From: Brotonthovivens ammoniilytica
GTDB lineage: Bacteria; Bacillota; Clostridia; Lachnospirales; Lachnospiraceae
Assembly (NCBI RefSeq): GCF_025566885.1
Contig: NZ_JAOQJQ010000002.1
Coordinates: forward strand, 248,001-312,000
DNA length: 64,000 nt
Direction of reading: 5' to 3'
Part shown: positions 15,578-23,560 of the stretch, piece after piece
How the letters are laid out: each line of letters begins with the position of its first letter
How positions within the stretch are numbered: the first letter of the stretch is position 1
Position numbers and translations under genes: made by a program
Notes under the pieces: model-generated
Seen by the model: only the letters and a program-made list of their open reading frames with translations
The model's database searches: none
What the model was told of the DNA's origin: nothing

Positions 15578-17002
15578 ATGATCACTAATGTTTGTAAAAC
15601 AGGCAGGAAGCTTCCGATTGCTTTATTTATAACGGGGTCTTTAACAAAGAAAAACAGAATATATTCTCATGAAGAATTTGAAAGTCTGCAGAACATGGAG
15701 AAAAAAATGTTTTCTGTATATGATAATCATGAGGAGTCAGAAAGCAGAAAACTAGAAGAAGGATGCGGCATTCCTCTTCAGAGATTTCTTGATGATACCG
15801 GCGCCGGTTCTATAGATGAAATCAGTATTCGTTCCATTGACGGATTTGAGTCTGTAGTTCCGGAAATGCGCTCTAGGCGTTATTTCTTCCCGGGATTATC
15901 AGAAGGGAAAGAAGAGGGAAAAGAGGAACGGAGCCCTCTGATTTCTTTCTATAAAAACGGACAGCCGGTAAAGTTTTACCCCCATCCAACTATGATGTTT
16001 GGCCAGCAGGGGCTGAATGAGCAGAATAAAGATTATTTTGCCAAGGGAATGAGGTCTGCGGTCATTGGAGGACGGGACAGGATTTTCTGGGTAAAAGGAG
16101 ATGCGCTGGCATGTAACCGTTATTTTAGCGCGGATCAGTTGTTTGGACTGGTGCAGGACGATATATATGAAGCAGAGCTTCTAGAAATTACAGACGAGCA
16201 TGGGGAGAAACGTACCGTACCGGCTGTAAAGGTACCGGAGCGGTTTTGGACGGAAGAAATTCAGATTCTGGATTCTGAGGCGCCATTAAGATTGCAGGGA
16301 ACAGATGGACTGAAAGAGTTTGACAGAGATAATTTGTACATTTTTCTTGGTGATGAAGCACTGAAATGCGCAGGTGCATGGGATGGAAATGTTTGTGTGG
16401 AGATGCTGGAAGGCATTCTTGCCGGGGAGCAGAAGGCTGCCGGGAAAAGCAGCAGGCTTTTGATGGGAGAGACACCAAAAGAACAGAGTGACTTTTTTAT
16501 AAGGGTTTATCAGCCGGATGGAGAAAGTGCAGTATATTACTATTCATTAAATGAGTTAATGGAACGTTTTGACTCTTTGATTACTGAGGATGCATTTGAA
16601 TATTATAATCATAATATGGACGGAGGAAAGGGAGGAATCCGGAAGGTGACGGGCAGAGGATGGCCGGTTGTAAAGCTGCTTCTGGGGCTTCCGGAGATTT
16701 CCGGGCTTGAAATGATTGAGGACGGAAGTATCACGTACCGCATATTTACGAAGGATACGTATAAAGAAAAGACCGCTGCAGATGGGGACGAGCTGACCGC
16801 TTATGCGTTTATGCTGGCCTGGGAACAGGATCAGAGAACAATGACCGGCATGGAAAAGGGCGATACCAGTAAATGGAATGATAAAGAGCTTCATTTTGAA
16901 AACATAAATGGAAATACGCCGTACCGGATATACTGTAAGAAGACAAGTGCGAATCCCGCAGTTTATAAAAATGCCTGTGGGATAGAAATACAGATAATAT
17001 AG
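15578..17002 (+). CDS. Uncharacterised protein with SuoX/molybdopterin-binding-like features
   Basis: 474 residues, no signal peptide or membrane helix. Two segments recall the sulfite-oxidase molybdopterin-binding fold: LPIALFITGSLTKKNRIYSHEEFESLQ (about 11-38) matches the 'GLV.NP...TLEEL..LP' opening, and CGIPLQRFLDDTGAGSIDEISIRSIDGFESVVP (about 62-95) matches the 'G.PL..LL..AG...V...S.DGY' block. A second such pair may occur near residues 350-420 (RGWPVVKLLLGLPEISGLEMIEDGSITYRIF). No obvious molybdenum-ligating cysteine is placed as in sulfite oxidase. It lies 8 bp before moaA, which supports a molybdopterin link. I assign the fold tentatively and no reaction. Expressed from the consensus promoter at 15518. 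Confidence 0.55.
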   Translation: MITNVCKTGRKLPIALFITGSLTKKNRIYSHEEFESLQNMEKKMFSVYDNHEESESRKLEEGCGIPLQRFLDDTGAGSIDEISIRSIDGFESVVPEMRSRRYFFPGLSEGKEEGKEERSPLISFYKNGQPVKFYPHPTMMFGQQGLNEQNKDYFAKGMRSAVIGGRDRIFWVKGDALACNRYFSADQLFGLVQDDIYEAELLEITDEHGEKRTVPAVKVPERFWTEEIQILDSEAPLRLQGTDGLKEFDRDNLYIFLGDEALKCAGAWDGNVCVEMLEGILAGEQKAAGKSSRLLMGETPKEQSDFFIRVYQPDGESAVYYYSLNELMERFDSLITEDAFEYYNHNMDGGKGGIRKVTGRGWPVVKLLLGLPEISGLEMIEDGSITYRIFTKDTYKEKTAADGDELTAYAFMLAWEQDQRTMTGMEKGDTSKWNDKELHFENINGNTPYRIYCKKTSANPAVYKNACGIEIQII

Positions 17003-17010
17003 AGGAAACC

Positions 17011-18018
17011 ATGAAAGACAATTATCAGAGAGTCATTGATTATATGCGGATATCCATTACAGACAGATGCAACCTCAGGTGTAAGTATTGTATGCCGGAA
17101 GACATTGCATTTCTTCCTCACGATACAGTTATGAGATACGAAGAGTTTCTGCGGCTGACAAAGATATTTGCAAAGCAGGGAATCAGAAAAATAAAAGTAA
17201 CCGGCGGCGAGCCTTTAGTCCGCAGGGGATGTGTAGATTTTATCCGCAATCTGAAAGCAATTGACGGAATTGACAATGTAACAATTACCACCAATGGGGT
17301 TTTGCTAGAGCAATATCTTTACGAGCTTTTGGACGCCGGTATTGATGCAATTAATATCAGTCTGGATACATTAAAACGGGAATCTTATAAAGCTATTACC
17401 GGAAGAGATGAGTTTGACCGGGTCTGGAATGGGATAAAAGCGGCAGCGGATTCTGGTGTAAAAGTTAAGATTAACTGTGTACCTATTGGAAACGTGAACG
17501 CATCAGAAATCCCGGCGTTTTTTGAATTGGCGAAAAATAATAAAATAGATGTCAGATTTATTGAAATGATGCCTATCGGCCACGGAAAAGAATTTGAGGC
17601 AGTCAGCACGGAGGATATATTGAATGAATTAAAAAAACGTTATCCAGGTATTTATGAGATTCAGGAAAAAAAGGGAAACGGGCCTGCAATTTATTATGAA
17701 AGCCAGGAGTTTCAGGGAAGCATTGGAGTAATTGGTGCAGTTCATAAAAAGTTCTGTGATTCCTGCAACCGGATCCGGCTGACTTCCGAAGGATTTTTAA
17801 AATTATGCCTTTACTACAGTCAGGGAATAGATTTAAAGACACCTATTAGAAATGGAGCCACAGACCGGGAATTGGAAGCAATTATCAGAAAGGCGATTGA
17901 GGAGAAACCAAGGGAGCACCAGTTTTCCTGCGATATCGTTAATACGCTGCAGAATGTATGCGACGGGAAATCGGGAAATGTAGAAGAAATAAAAAATATG
18001 TCGCAGATCGGAGGATGA
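17011..18018 (+). CDS. moaA: GTP 3',8-cyclase MoaA
   Basis: A radical-SAM enzyme of 335 residues making 3',8-cyclo-GTP, the first step of molybdopterin synthesis. The N-terminal SAM cluster motif is CNLRCKYC (about 22-29), followed by VTGGEPLVRRG and the conserved INISLDTL. The C-terminal substrate cluster is present as CDSCNRIRLTSEGFLKLC (C-x2-C-x13-C). The length matches the family. AGAGG precedes the ATG. No moaC, moaE or moeA is nearby; the partner is the SuoX-like protein upstream, an unusual pairing. Confidence 0.95.
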   Translation: MKDNYQRVIDYMRISITDRCNLRCKYCMPEDIAFLPHDTVMRYEEFLRLTKIFAKQGIRKIKVTGGEPLVRRGCVDFIRNLKAIDGIDNVTITTNGVLLEQYLYELLDAGIDAINISLDTLKRESYKAITGRDEFDRVWNGIKAAADSGVKVKINCVPIGNVNASEIPAFFELAKNNKIDVRFIEMMPIGHGKEFEAVSTEDILNELKKRYPGIYEIQEKKGNGPAIYYESQEFQGSIGVIGAVHKKFCDSCNRIRLTSEGFLKLCLYYSQGIDLKTPIRNGATDRELEAIIRKAIEEKPREHQFSCDIVNTLQNVCDGKSGNVEEIKNMSQIGG

Positions 18019-18055
18019 TGTCCTGCCGGTGGAAATGGTAAAGAGGAGAGCTTTG

Positions 18056-18478
18056 ATGAATCAGGAATATTACTATATACATGAAGTGCAGTATTATGAA
18101 ACTGATGGGATGCGCATTGTGCATCATTCAAATTATATCCGGTGGTTTGAAGAGGCAAGGCTGGCCCAAATGAAGCTGGCAGGACTTGATTATGACAGAA
18201 TGGAGGAACGGGGAATCATTATTCCGGTTCTATCTGCTTCCTGTGACTATAAGGCTGCTGTGCGTTTCGGGGATAAAGTCAAGATTATGCCCAGGGTAGA
18301 GACCTTTAATGGATTGAGGTTTGAATTGACATATCAGGTATGGAACATGGAGGAAACAGTACTTCATGCTGCAGGCAGCACAACCCACTGTTTTCTGGAC
18401 AGCAGAATGCGTCCAATCAATGTGAAAAAATGTGCGAAGGACATATACGAATATTTTTCCGCATATTTGAAAAAATAA
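18056..18478 (+). CDS. Acyl-CoA thioesterase (YbgC/4HBT family)
   Basis: A 140-residue hotdog-fold thioesterase. The catalytic region VQYYETDGMRIVHHSNYIRWFEEAR contains the family's Y-x-(E/D)-TD-x(4)-HHxNY motif. These enzymes hydrolyse small acyl- or aroyl-CoA esters in the cytosol. A GTG at 18029 is in frame, but GAGGAG (18043-18048) lies seven bases before ATG 18056. It follows moaA by about 37 bp and probably shares its transcript; the functional link to MoaA is unclear. Confidence 0.9.
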   Translation: MNQEYYYIHEVQYYETDGMRIVHHSNYIRWFEEARLAQMKLAGLDYDRMEERGIIIPVLSASCDYKAAVRFGDKVKIMPRVETFNGLRFELTYQVWNMEETVLHAAGSTTHCFLDSRMRPINVKKCAKDIYEYFSAYLKK

Positions 18479-18484
18479 AAGTCA

Positions 18485-18513
18485 TTGCATAATACTCCAA
18501 AAGGTATTATAAT
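18485..18513 (+). promoter_or_regulatory. Promoter of the DUF1858 gene
   Basis: TTGCAT (18485-18490), 17-bp spacer, TATAAT (18508-18513), with AAAAGGAGG about 15 bp downstream of the expected start. Confidence 0.8.
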
Positions 18514-18549
18514 AGGAACACTTTACATTAAAAAGGAGGAAATATAAAT

Positions 18550-18759
18550 ATGGCACAGGTAACAAAAGCAACTATGATTGGAGAACTGTTAAGAATTGAT
18601 CAGAATGTAGCTCCGATTCTTCTTGAGATTGGAATGCACTGCCTTGGATGCCCGTCTTCACAGATGGAAACCATTGAAGAGGCCGCTATGGTTCATGGAA
18701 TTGATCCGGATGGGCTGGTAAAACGTATCAATGATTTTCTTGCACAGAGCGAGGCATAA
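18550..18759 (+). CDS. DUF1858 domain protein
   Basis: A 69-residue protein consisting entirely of a DUF1858 domain, the small helical module also found at the N terminus of ScdA/RIC iron-sulfur repair proteins and beside hybrid-cluster and disulfide proteins. The conserved CxxC-like segment is MHCLGCPSS (C31 and C34). It may bind a metal or cluster or act in redox sensing; no reaction is known. It has its own promoter and RBS AAAAGGAGG, and a long non-coding tail runs to the terminator at 18881. Confidence 0.88.
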   Translation: MAQVTKATMIGELLRIDQNVAPILLEIGMHCLGCPSSQMETIEEAAMVHGIDPDGLVKRINDFLAQSEA

Positions 18760-18763
18760 GCCC

Positions 18764-18880
18764 CTGGCGTAACATGATAAGCTTCCTAAGGGGATAAAGT
18801 CTGCCGGGAAGAAGTTTGTCTTTCCGGTGAAACGAATAAAGGGAGCAGCCTGCTAACGCGGGTTTTGTTCCTGTTATTAA
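18764..18880 (+). ncRNA. Possible structured RNA after the DUF1858 gene
   Basis: Between the stop and the terminator the transcript can form successive hairpins: CCCCT/AGGGG (about 18762-18796), CCGGGAAGA/TCTTTCCGG (about 18816-18840), and a G-U-rich helix GGAGCAGCCTGC/GCGGGTTTTGTTCC (about 18841-18872). This is longer and more structured than an ordinary 3' end. I cannot match it to a known class. Confidence 0.3.
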
Positions 18881-18935
18881 AAACATTCCCACAGATGAAA
18901 GGTTTTTACCTGATATATCTGTGGGAATGTTTTTT
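18881..18935 (+). terminator. Terminator of the DUF1858 transcript
   Basis: AAACATTCCCACAGAT (18881-18896) pairs with ATCTGTGGGAATGTTT (18917 onward), followed by TTTTT. Confidence 0.9.
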
Positions 18936-19016
18936 GTTGGAATAGAAAACGCTTCGTGCAGAAAAAGAAATCTGTATTAGGAAGATTTCTTTTCTATACG
19001 CCTGCCCAAGGGAAGC

Positions 19017-19778
19017 TTATGATATGGAGCTTAACTCGGTAAGCTTCTGAAGGGCGTGGCTGTTAAGTATAGTTTTGCCATGCTCCCTGTAATAGGCTTC
19101 TGCTCCGGGAGTATATGGCTCAGACTTGGTATACTCTGATATTGTATTGTAAATTTTATGAAATTCCGATAAGGAATGGGCGCCCTGGCGGACTACAAGA
19201 TGATAAGTGTTATCTTTCTGATTTTTATATAATGCACTGTCGCCGGTATAGAAATCCTTTAAAAAACCGGAAATAAGTATTGCGGTGTCAAGATCCTGCA
19301 AAGCAAACATTTTAGTCAGCTGTTTCGCTGGTGCTTTTTCTGTCTGGCCGGAATCTGCTTCAGCTGAAGTCTGGCTGGAATCTTTCTCTCTCCGGATTTG
19401 TTCAAAAAGTTCGATGATATCCTGGCTGTGATTCTCTTCAAAAGGATTGTCGCCATCTGCAGAAGTGTCTTCTGCAGGTTCCTCATCAGAAGTGTTGGTG
19501 AAATTGGAAAAGCGGGTATCTAACTCTTCCGGAGATTCTACCTTTGTAATAATCAGCATAATTGTTTCGGAAGAAAGCGGAATTGCTTCAATCATTAACG
19601 GAATATCGTCTGCTTCAAAGCCATATTCCACGGAAGCCTGCTGCATCATATCACGAAATAGTGATTTTGCATTTTCAGAACCGTATGCAAGCTCGCTCAG
19701 TTTAATGTGCCGGCTGTCTAGATCTTCTCTTGTCAATGTGCAGCGTATTTGGTTGTCGTTTACTTTTTCTATTTTCAT
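19017..19778 (-). CDS. mecA: Adaptor protein MecA
   Basis: 253 residues with MecA architecture: N-terminal substrate-binding domain (MKIEKVNDNQIRCTLTREDLDSR...ELAYGSENAKSLFRDMMQQASVEYGFE, about 1-85), an acidic low-complexity linker (95-150), and a C-terminal ClpC-binding domain (about 155-240: FALQDLDTAILISGFLKDFYTGDSALYKN...YHLVV). MecA hands substrates to the ClpCP protease; in Bacillus it controls competence, in clostridia its targets are poorly known. The RBS on the minus strand is AAGGAAGTG. A candidate promoter lies at 19832-19860. Length is slightly above Bacillus MecA because of the linker. Confidence 0.93.
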   Translation of the reverse strand: MKIEKVNDNQIRCTLTREDLDSRHIKLSELAYGSENAKSLFRDMMQQASVEYGFEADDIPLMIEAIPLSSETIMLIITKVESPEELDTRFSNFTNTSDEEPAEDTSADGDNPFEENHSQDIIELFEQIRREKDSSQTSAEADSGQTEKAPAKQLTKMFALQDLDTAILISGFLKDFYTGDSALYKNQKDNTYHLVVRQGAHSLSEFHKIYNTISEYTKSEPYTPGAEAYYREHGKTILNSHALQKLTELSSIS

Positions 19779-19831
19779 TAAATCACTTCCTTACTGTAAG
19801 AACATAAAGTATAACCATTTTGGTTGCATTT

Positions 19832-19860
19832 ATTATATACATTGTCATCATAAAAGTAAA
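19832..19860 (-). promoter_or_regulatory. mecA promoter
   Basis: On the minus strand: TTTACT (19855-19860), 17-bp spacer, TATAAT (19832-19837), about 55 bp before the mecA start codon. Confidence 0.6.
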
Positions 19861-19986
19861 GGGAATGCCCTGAAATCCTGCATTTACCATCATTGAGAGT
19901 GAAAGAAAGTATATAAAAAAAACTGCATACCGTCAAGTGCCAAAAACGTAAAAATTTTATAAATAACTAAAATTTTAAAAAACTAG

Positions 19987-20015
19987 TTGCAAAGCATTTT
20001 AAATTATGTTATAAA
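19987..20015 (+). promoter_or_regulatory. Orphan extended -10 promoter
   Basis: TTGCAA (19987-19992), 17-bp spacer, TGT-TATAAA (20007-20015). No credible gene follows for more than 450 bp, so it may drive a small RNA. Confidence 0.55.
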
Positions 20016-20021
20016 ATATGC

Positions 20022-20290
20022 AGAAGCTTCCGGTTTGACCGGCAGATATCAGAAAAAATCCCGCTGTTTGCAGTTCTGCAGTTTTTTAGCGGATCGTATT
20101 CTTAAAATTCTATTCATAAACCAATATGAAATCAAAAAAATCCCGATGATAATACTATATGCAGATTTAAAAACGACATGCGAAGACATTTTGTCGGAAA
20201 ACCGAAAGTTTCTGTCATATAACAGGGTTTCTTTTTCAAATGCTCCATATTTTTATCTCAAAAGAAACCTGTACGAAAGGAGGACGGACT
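20022..20290 (+). other. Gene-free stretch, possible small RNA
   Basis: This is the central part of a 695-base gap between mecA and the small gene near 20474. It contains hairpin-forming segments CCGGT/ACCGG (about 20029-20042), ATCCCGCT/AGCGGAT (20059-20094) and AACAGG-GTTTCTTTT / AAAAGAAACCTGT (20222-20272). A Shine-Dalgarno-like AAAGGAGGA follows at 20276 but leads to no open frame. The 101-codon frame starting at 19987 begins upstream of the predicted transcript start and has no ribosome binding site. Confidence 0.3.
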
Positions 20291-20473
20291 GATACCTTTG
20301 GAAATATTTTCTGATTTGCACAAATAACTGAGAAACTTGTTGTATAGTTTAAAAAGCGTTCAGGACGTGTATGGAATAAGTGGATAAAAAAGATAAAGAG
20401 ATATTGCAGAGATGTTTCCGGGGGAGTTTTTATAATATATCACGATGGGAGCAAAAAAGGAGGTGATTTAAGT

Positions 20474-20686
20474 ATAGACAGCATAAAAGCAGAAAAAATA
20501 TTGATGGTTGAACTTCAGAACTATGAAAACCAGGGAATAACAATCTGGCTGGATGGAGAACAGAGCAGTTCTTCAAAAGTGTCTGAAGCGATGTCTGTCA
20601 GAGAGGAAAACTCTTATATGCGGGATTACGTTTTTTCCGGCGGTAAAGTGAGTGAAATTCATTTTGACCGTATAACCAAAAAATAG
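20474..20686 (+). CDS. Small uncharacterised protein with apparent ATA start
   Basis: About 70 residues (start-dependent), acidic and soluble, recognisable as a recurrent Lachnospiraceae small protein pattern: MVELQNYENQGITIWLDGEQSS, then EENSYMRDYVFSGGKVSEIHFDRI. Function unknown. A near-perfect Shine-Dalgarno AAAGGAGGTGA (20456-20466) points to codon ATA at 20474, with no ATG, GTG or TTG at that position. The first standard starts are TTG 20498 and ATG 20501, which have no ribosome binding site and would trim eight or nine residues. TATAAT at 20431-20436 gives a short leader. A tiny frame MGAKKEVI (20445-20471) overlaps the Shine-Dalgarno. Confidence 0.6.
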   Translation: MDSIKAEKILMVELQNYENQGITIWLDGEQSSSSKVSEAMSVREENSYMRDYVFSGGKVSEIHFDRITKK

Positions 20687-20761
20687 CCATGTTGTCTGCA
20701 GCTGCAGATGGAAATGTTTTGACAAAAAAGCCAGTCTCTCAGCGCTTCTATCAAAACAGAG

Positions 20762-20793
20762 CCGGGGACAGTTTCGTTTGTCCCCGGACTTTC
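20762..20793 (+). terminator. Terminator after the small gene
   Basis: CCGGGGACA (20762-20770) pairs with TGTCCCCGG (20779-20787); the following tract is only weakly T-rich (ACTTTCAT). The rest of the 20687-21010 gap holds an extended -10 TGA-TATAAT (20903-20911) for the next gene and nothing else I can name. Confidence 0.65.
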
Positions 20794-21010
20794 ATATATA
20801 TGATAGGTGATGGATATCATTTTTGCGGCGGAAACTTAAGGAAAAGTTTAGAAAAGGGACTAATTATTTATATATAAAAGGTAGAAAACAGATCTTCTTT
20901 CATGATATAATGGACAGCAGAATCCGGCTGCTAAGCAGTCGCGGTGTATTCGTATTTTGGGCCGCAGAAATATGAACAAAGAATCCTACAGGAAGCAGGA
21001 AGGAGAGTTT

Positions 21011-22732
21011 ATGGCTTCACCAATGAAAAATAAGAAATCCATTAGTATTTTAGCAATTGTTATTTTGATTATTGCAGTGGCGCTGATTCTGATATTGACG
21101 CCGCTGATGAAACGATATAGTCCCTCTAAGGACATGGCAGATTATGCGTCGGTTTATGGCATGAGTACAGAGGATGCAATGCTTGTGACGGTAAATAATT
21201 CCATGTCAGAAGTAAACGGTATTTATAAAGATGGACAGGCCTATGTAGATTATGACACGGTACATGATAAAATCAACAGCCGTTTCTTTTGGGATGCCCA
21301 GGAAAAAGTGCTGCGATATACGCTTCCGGAAGATTTAGTATCGGTAACTCCTGACTCAAAGGATTATACTGTGGGGAAGGAGAAGCAGAGTACAGAGTAT
21401 ACCATTTGCAGGATGGAAGGGGATACGATGTATCTTGCAATGGATTTTGTAAAAATGTATACGGATCTGCGTTATAAATATTACGACTCTCCTAACAGGC
21501 TTACTGTGTCAACAGAATGGGGAGAGTTAAGCTATACATCTGTAAAGAAAGGGACGCAAATCCGTCAGAAGGGCGGCATTAAAAGCCCGGTTCTTACAAA
21601 TGTTTCCAAAGGAGATCTTGTAACAGTTCTAGAAGAGGGCAATAAGTGGGATAAAGTCTGCACAGAGGACGGTTTTATCGGATATATCAGGAGTAAGGCG
21701 CTGGGTAAAGAACAGAAGGTAGTCTGTGAGAATGTAAATGAACAGCCAAAGTACTCTAAAATAAAAAAAGATTTTAATATTAATATGGCATGGCATCAGG
21801 TGACAACAATGGCGGCCAATTCAAAAGTTGCCTCAGTACTCTCAAGTACAAAAGGCATTAATGTTATTTCACCTACCTGGTTTTATCTGGATGATAATCA
21901 GGGGGGGATTGCTTCACTGGCCAGCTATGACTATGTAAATTACTGCCATCAGAATGATATTGAGGTCTGGGGGCTGGTAAGTAATCTTGAAAATTCAGAG
22001 GTGGATACTGCCAGCGTTTTGAATACAACTTCAACCAGGGATAATCTGGTGAATCAGCTGATTGCGGCCGCTATTCAATATGATCTGGACGGAATCAATG
22101 TTGATTTTGAGGCTCTGGATTCAGAAGTAGGGGACGGATTTATACAGTTTATTAGAGAGTTGTCTTTGAAATGTGATAATAACGGAATTGTGTTGTCTGT
22201 GGATAATTATGTTCCTTCCGCTTATACAACTTTGTATCAGAGAGGAGAACAGGCGCTGTTTGCTGATTATGTGGTGCTGATGGCTTATGATGAACACTTC
22301 AGTGGTTCAGATGAGGGCTCTGTGGCGTCCATTGGTTTTGTAAAGCAGGGTGTAGAGGATACGTTAAAGGAAGTGCCAAAGGATCAGCTGATTCTTGGAA
22401 TGCCTCTTTATACAAGAATATGGGAGGAGACACCCTCTGAAACAGCTGAAAAAGGATATGAGCTGTCCAGTGAGGCTGTTGGGATGAGCGAAGTTGATAC
22501 CAGACTGGCGGCAAATGGGGTAAGCCCTAAGTGGCTGGATGACTGCGGACAGTATTATGCTGAATATGAAAAAGACGGAAAAACCTATAAGATCTGGATT
22601 GAGGATCAAAATTCCATTGAGGAGAAATTAAAAGTATATAAAGAACAAGAGCTGGCTGGAGGAGCGTTCTGGAAGCTGGGATTTGAAAAAAGCAGTATCT
22701 GGGATACTGTAGGGAAATATATAACGAACTGA
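21011..22732 (+). CDS. Membrane-anchored GH18 cell-wall glycosidase with SH3 domain
   Basis: 573 residues from ATG 21011, which follows AGGAGAG at 21001; the ATG at 20957 lacks a ribosome binding site. An N-terminal membrane anchor (about 12-32) is followed by a copper-amine-oxidase-N-like beta domain (about 55-165), a bacterial SH3 domain (about 170-228, SYTSVKKGTQIRQKGGIKSPV) and a GH18 barrel (about 240-573). The catalytic motif DGINVDFE is complete (D360, D365, E367). Related proteins (YaaH/SleL type) cleave N-acetylglucosaminyl bonds in spore or vegetative peptidoglycan; SH3 domains bind wall. It lies upstream of cwlD, another wall enzyme. Confidence 0.9.
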   Translation: MASPMKNKKSISILAIVILIIAVALILILTPLMKRYSPSKDMADYASVYGMSTEDAMLVTVNNSMSEVNGIYKDGQAYVDYDTVHDKINSRFFWDAQEKVLRYTLPEDLVSVTPDSKDYTVGKEKQSTEYTICRMEGDTMYLAMDFVKMYTDLRYKYYDSPNRLTVSTEWGELSYTSVKKGTQIRQKGGIKSPVLTNVSKGDLVTVLEEGNKWDKVCTEDGFIGYIRSKALGKEQKVVCENVNEQPKYSKIKKDFNINMAWHQVTTMAANSKVASVLSSTKGINVISPTWFYLDDNQGGIASLASYDYVNYCHQNDIEVWGLVSNLENSEVDTASVLNTTSTRDNLVNQLIAAAIQYDLDGINVDFEALDSEVGDGFIQFIRELSLKCDNNGIVLSVDNYVPSAYTTLYQRGEQALFADYVVLMAYDEHFSGSDEGSVASIGFVKQGVEDTLKEVPKDQLILGMPLYTRIWEETPSETAEKGYELSSEAVGMSEVDTRLAANGVSPKWLDDCGQYYAEYEKDGKTYKIWIEDQNSIEEKLKVYKEQELAGGAFWKLGFEKSSIWDTVGKYITN

Positions 22733-22748
22733 TATATAAGCCGGTGAG

Positions 22749-22789
22749 ACTGCCTGCATACCATTTTTGATTGGTATGCAGGCAGTTTT
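22749..22789 (+). terminator. Terminator of the GH18 gene
   Basis: ACTGCCTGCATACCA (22749-22763) pairs perfectly with TGGTATGCAGGCAGT (22772-22786), followed by TTT. Confidence 0.88.
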
Positions 22790-22876
22790 GGTCATAAAGG
22801 TTTCAGGGAATTCATAAGATAGTAAAAAAGAGGACAGCATTCTGGCAGGTTTCGGCCAGATGCTTCTTTAAAAAGA

Positions 22877-23560
22877 GTGAAGAAAAAACTTGAAATTTTA
22901 ATGGGTGTATTTTTACTGGCAGCCGCAGTGCTTCTTGCCAGAAAAGGGGCCGAAGCAGTGTTAAGTACGAAGCTGGACGCCCGGCAGGTATGTATCTGTA
23001 TTGACGCCGGGCACGGGGGCGATGACCCGGGTAAAATCGGAGTAAATGATGAGCAGGAAAAAGATCTTAATCTGCAGATTGCATACAAGCTCAAAACTCT
23101 TATGGAGCAGCAGGATATTAAGGTTGTGATGCTGAGAGAAACAGATGATGACCTTTCTGATGAGGGTGCAAAGAGTAAAAAGGTATCTGATATGCAGAAC
23201 CGGGTGGCGGCAATTGAAGAGTCAAAAGCCATACTGACGGTTAGTATCCATCAGAACAGTTATCCGGATGCTTCTGTAAAGGGGGCACAGGTTTTTTACT
23301 ATAGCGAGTCTGCGGAGGGGAAGCTTCTGGCAGAATGCATACAGGACAGCTTAAAACAAAGGGTGGATACAGGCAATACGCGTCAGGCTAAAGCAAATGA
23401 CAGTTATTATATGCTGAAAAAGACACCCACACCTACTGTGATTGTAGAATGTGGGTTTTTAAGCAGTTATGAGGAGTCTGCGCTGCTGAGCGAAGAGCTG
23501 TATCAGGAACGGCTTGCCTGGGCTATCTTAATGGGGGTTATGCAGTATCTAAATCAATAG
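22877..23560 (+). CDS. cwlD: N-acetylmuramoyl-L-alanine amidase CwlD
   Basis: 227 residues, close to Bacillus CwlD (237). An N-terminal membrane helix (about 5-22) is followed by an Amidase_3 domain with zinc ligands in IDAGHGGDDPGK (His), the early Glu after it (NDEQEKDL), SIHQNS (His), and catalytic Glu in VIVECGFLS. CwlD removes stem peptides from peptidoglycan during spore cortex muramic-lactam formation, implying a sporulating ancestry. The GTG start at 22877 has no clear Shine-Dalgarno; ATG 22901 is possible but would trim the signal anchor. It ends 7 bp inside the opposing metallophosphoesterase gene. Confidence 0.85.
   Translation: MKKKLEILMGVFLLAAAVLLARKGAEAVLSTKLDARQVCICIDAGHGGDDPGKIGVNDEQEKDLNLQIAYKLKTLMEQQDIKVVMLRETDDDLSDEGAKSKKVSDMQNRVAAIEESKAILTVSIHQNSYPDASVKGAQVFYYSESAEGKLLAECIQDSLKQRVDTGNTRQAKANDSYYMLKKTPTPTVIVECGFLSSYEESALLSEELYQERLAWAILMGVMQYLNQ

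Noticed and set aside
18764..18880. Signal recognition particle RNA
   Set aside because: The GGGAGCAGCC stretch recalls SRP domain IV, but the conserved GGAA-loop helix context and overall layout do not fit.
19987..20292. 101-codon frame upstream of the small gene
   Set aside because: Its start lies in the -35 box of a promoter, it lacks a ribosome binding site, and the translation resembles no family.
20689..20877. 62-codon frame after the small gene
   Set aside because: It crosses a terminator hairpin (20762-20787) and has no Shine-Dalgarno.
23554..23560. Frameshift or mis-assembly at the cwlD / phosphoesterase junction
   Set aside because: Both proteins end naturally; a 7-bp convergent overlap is ordinary.
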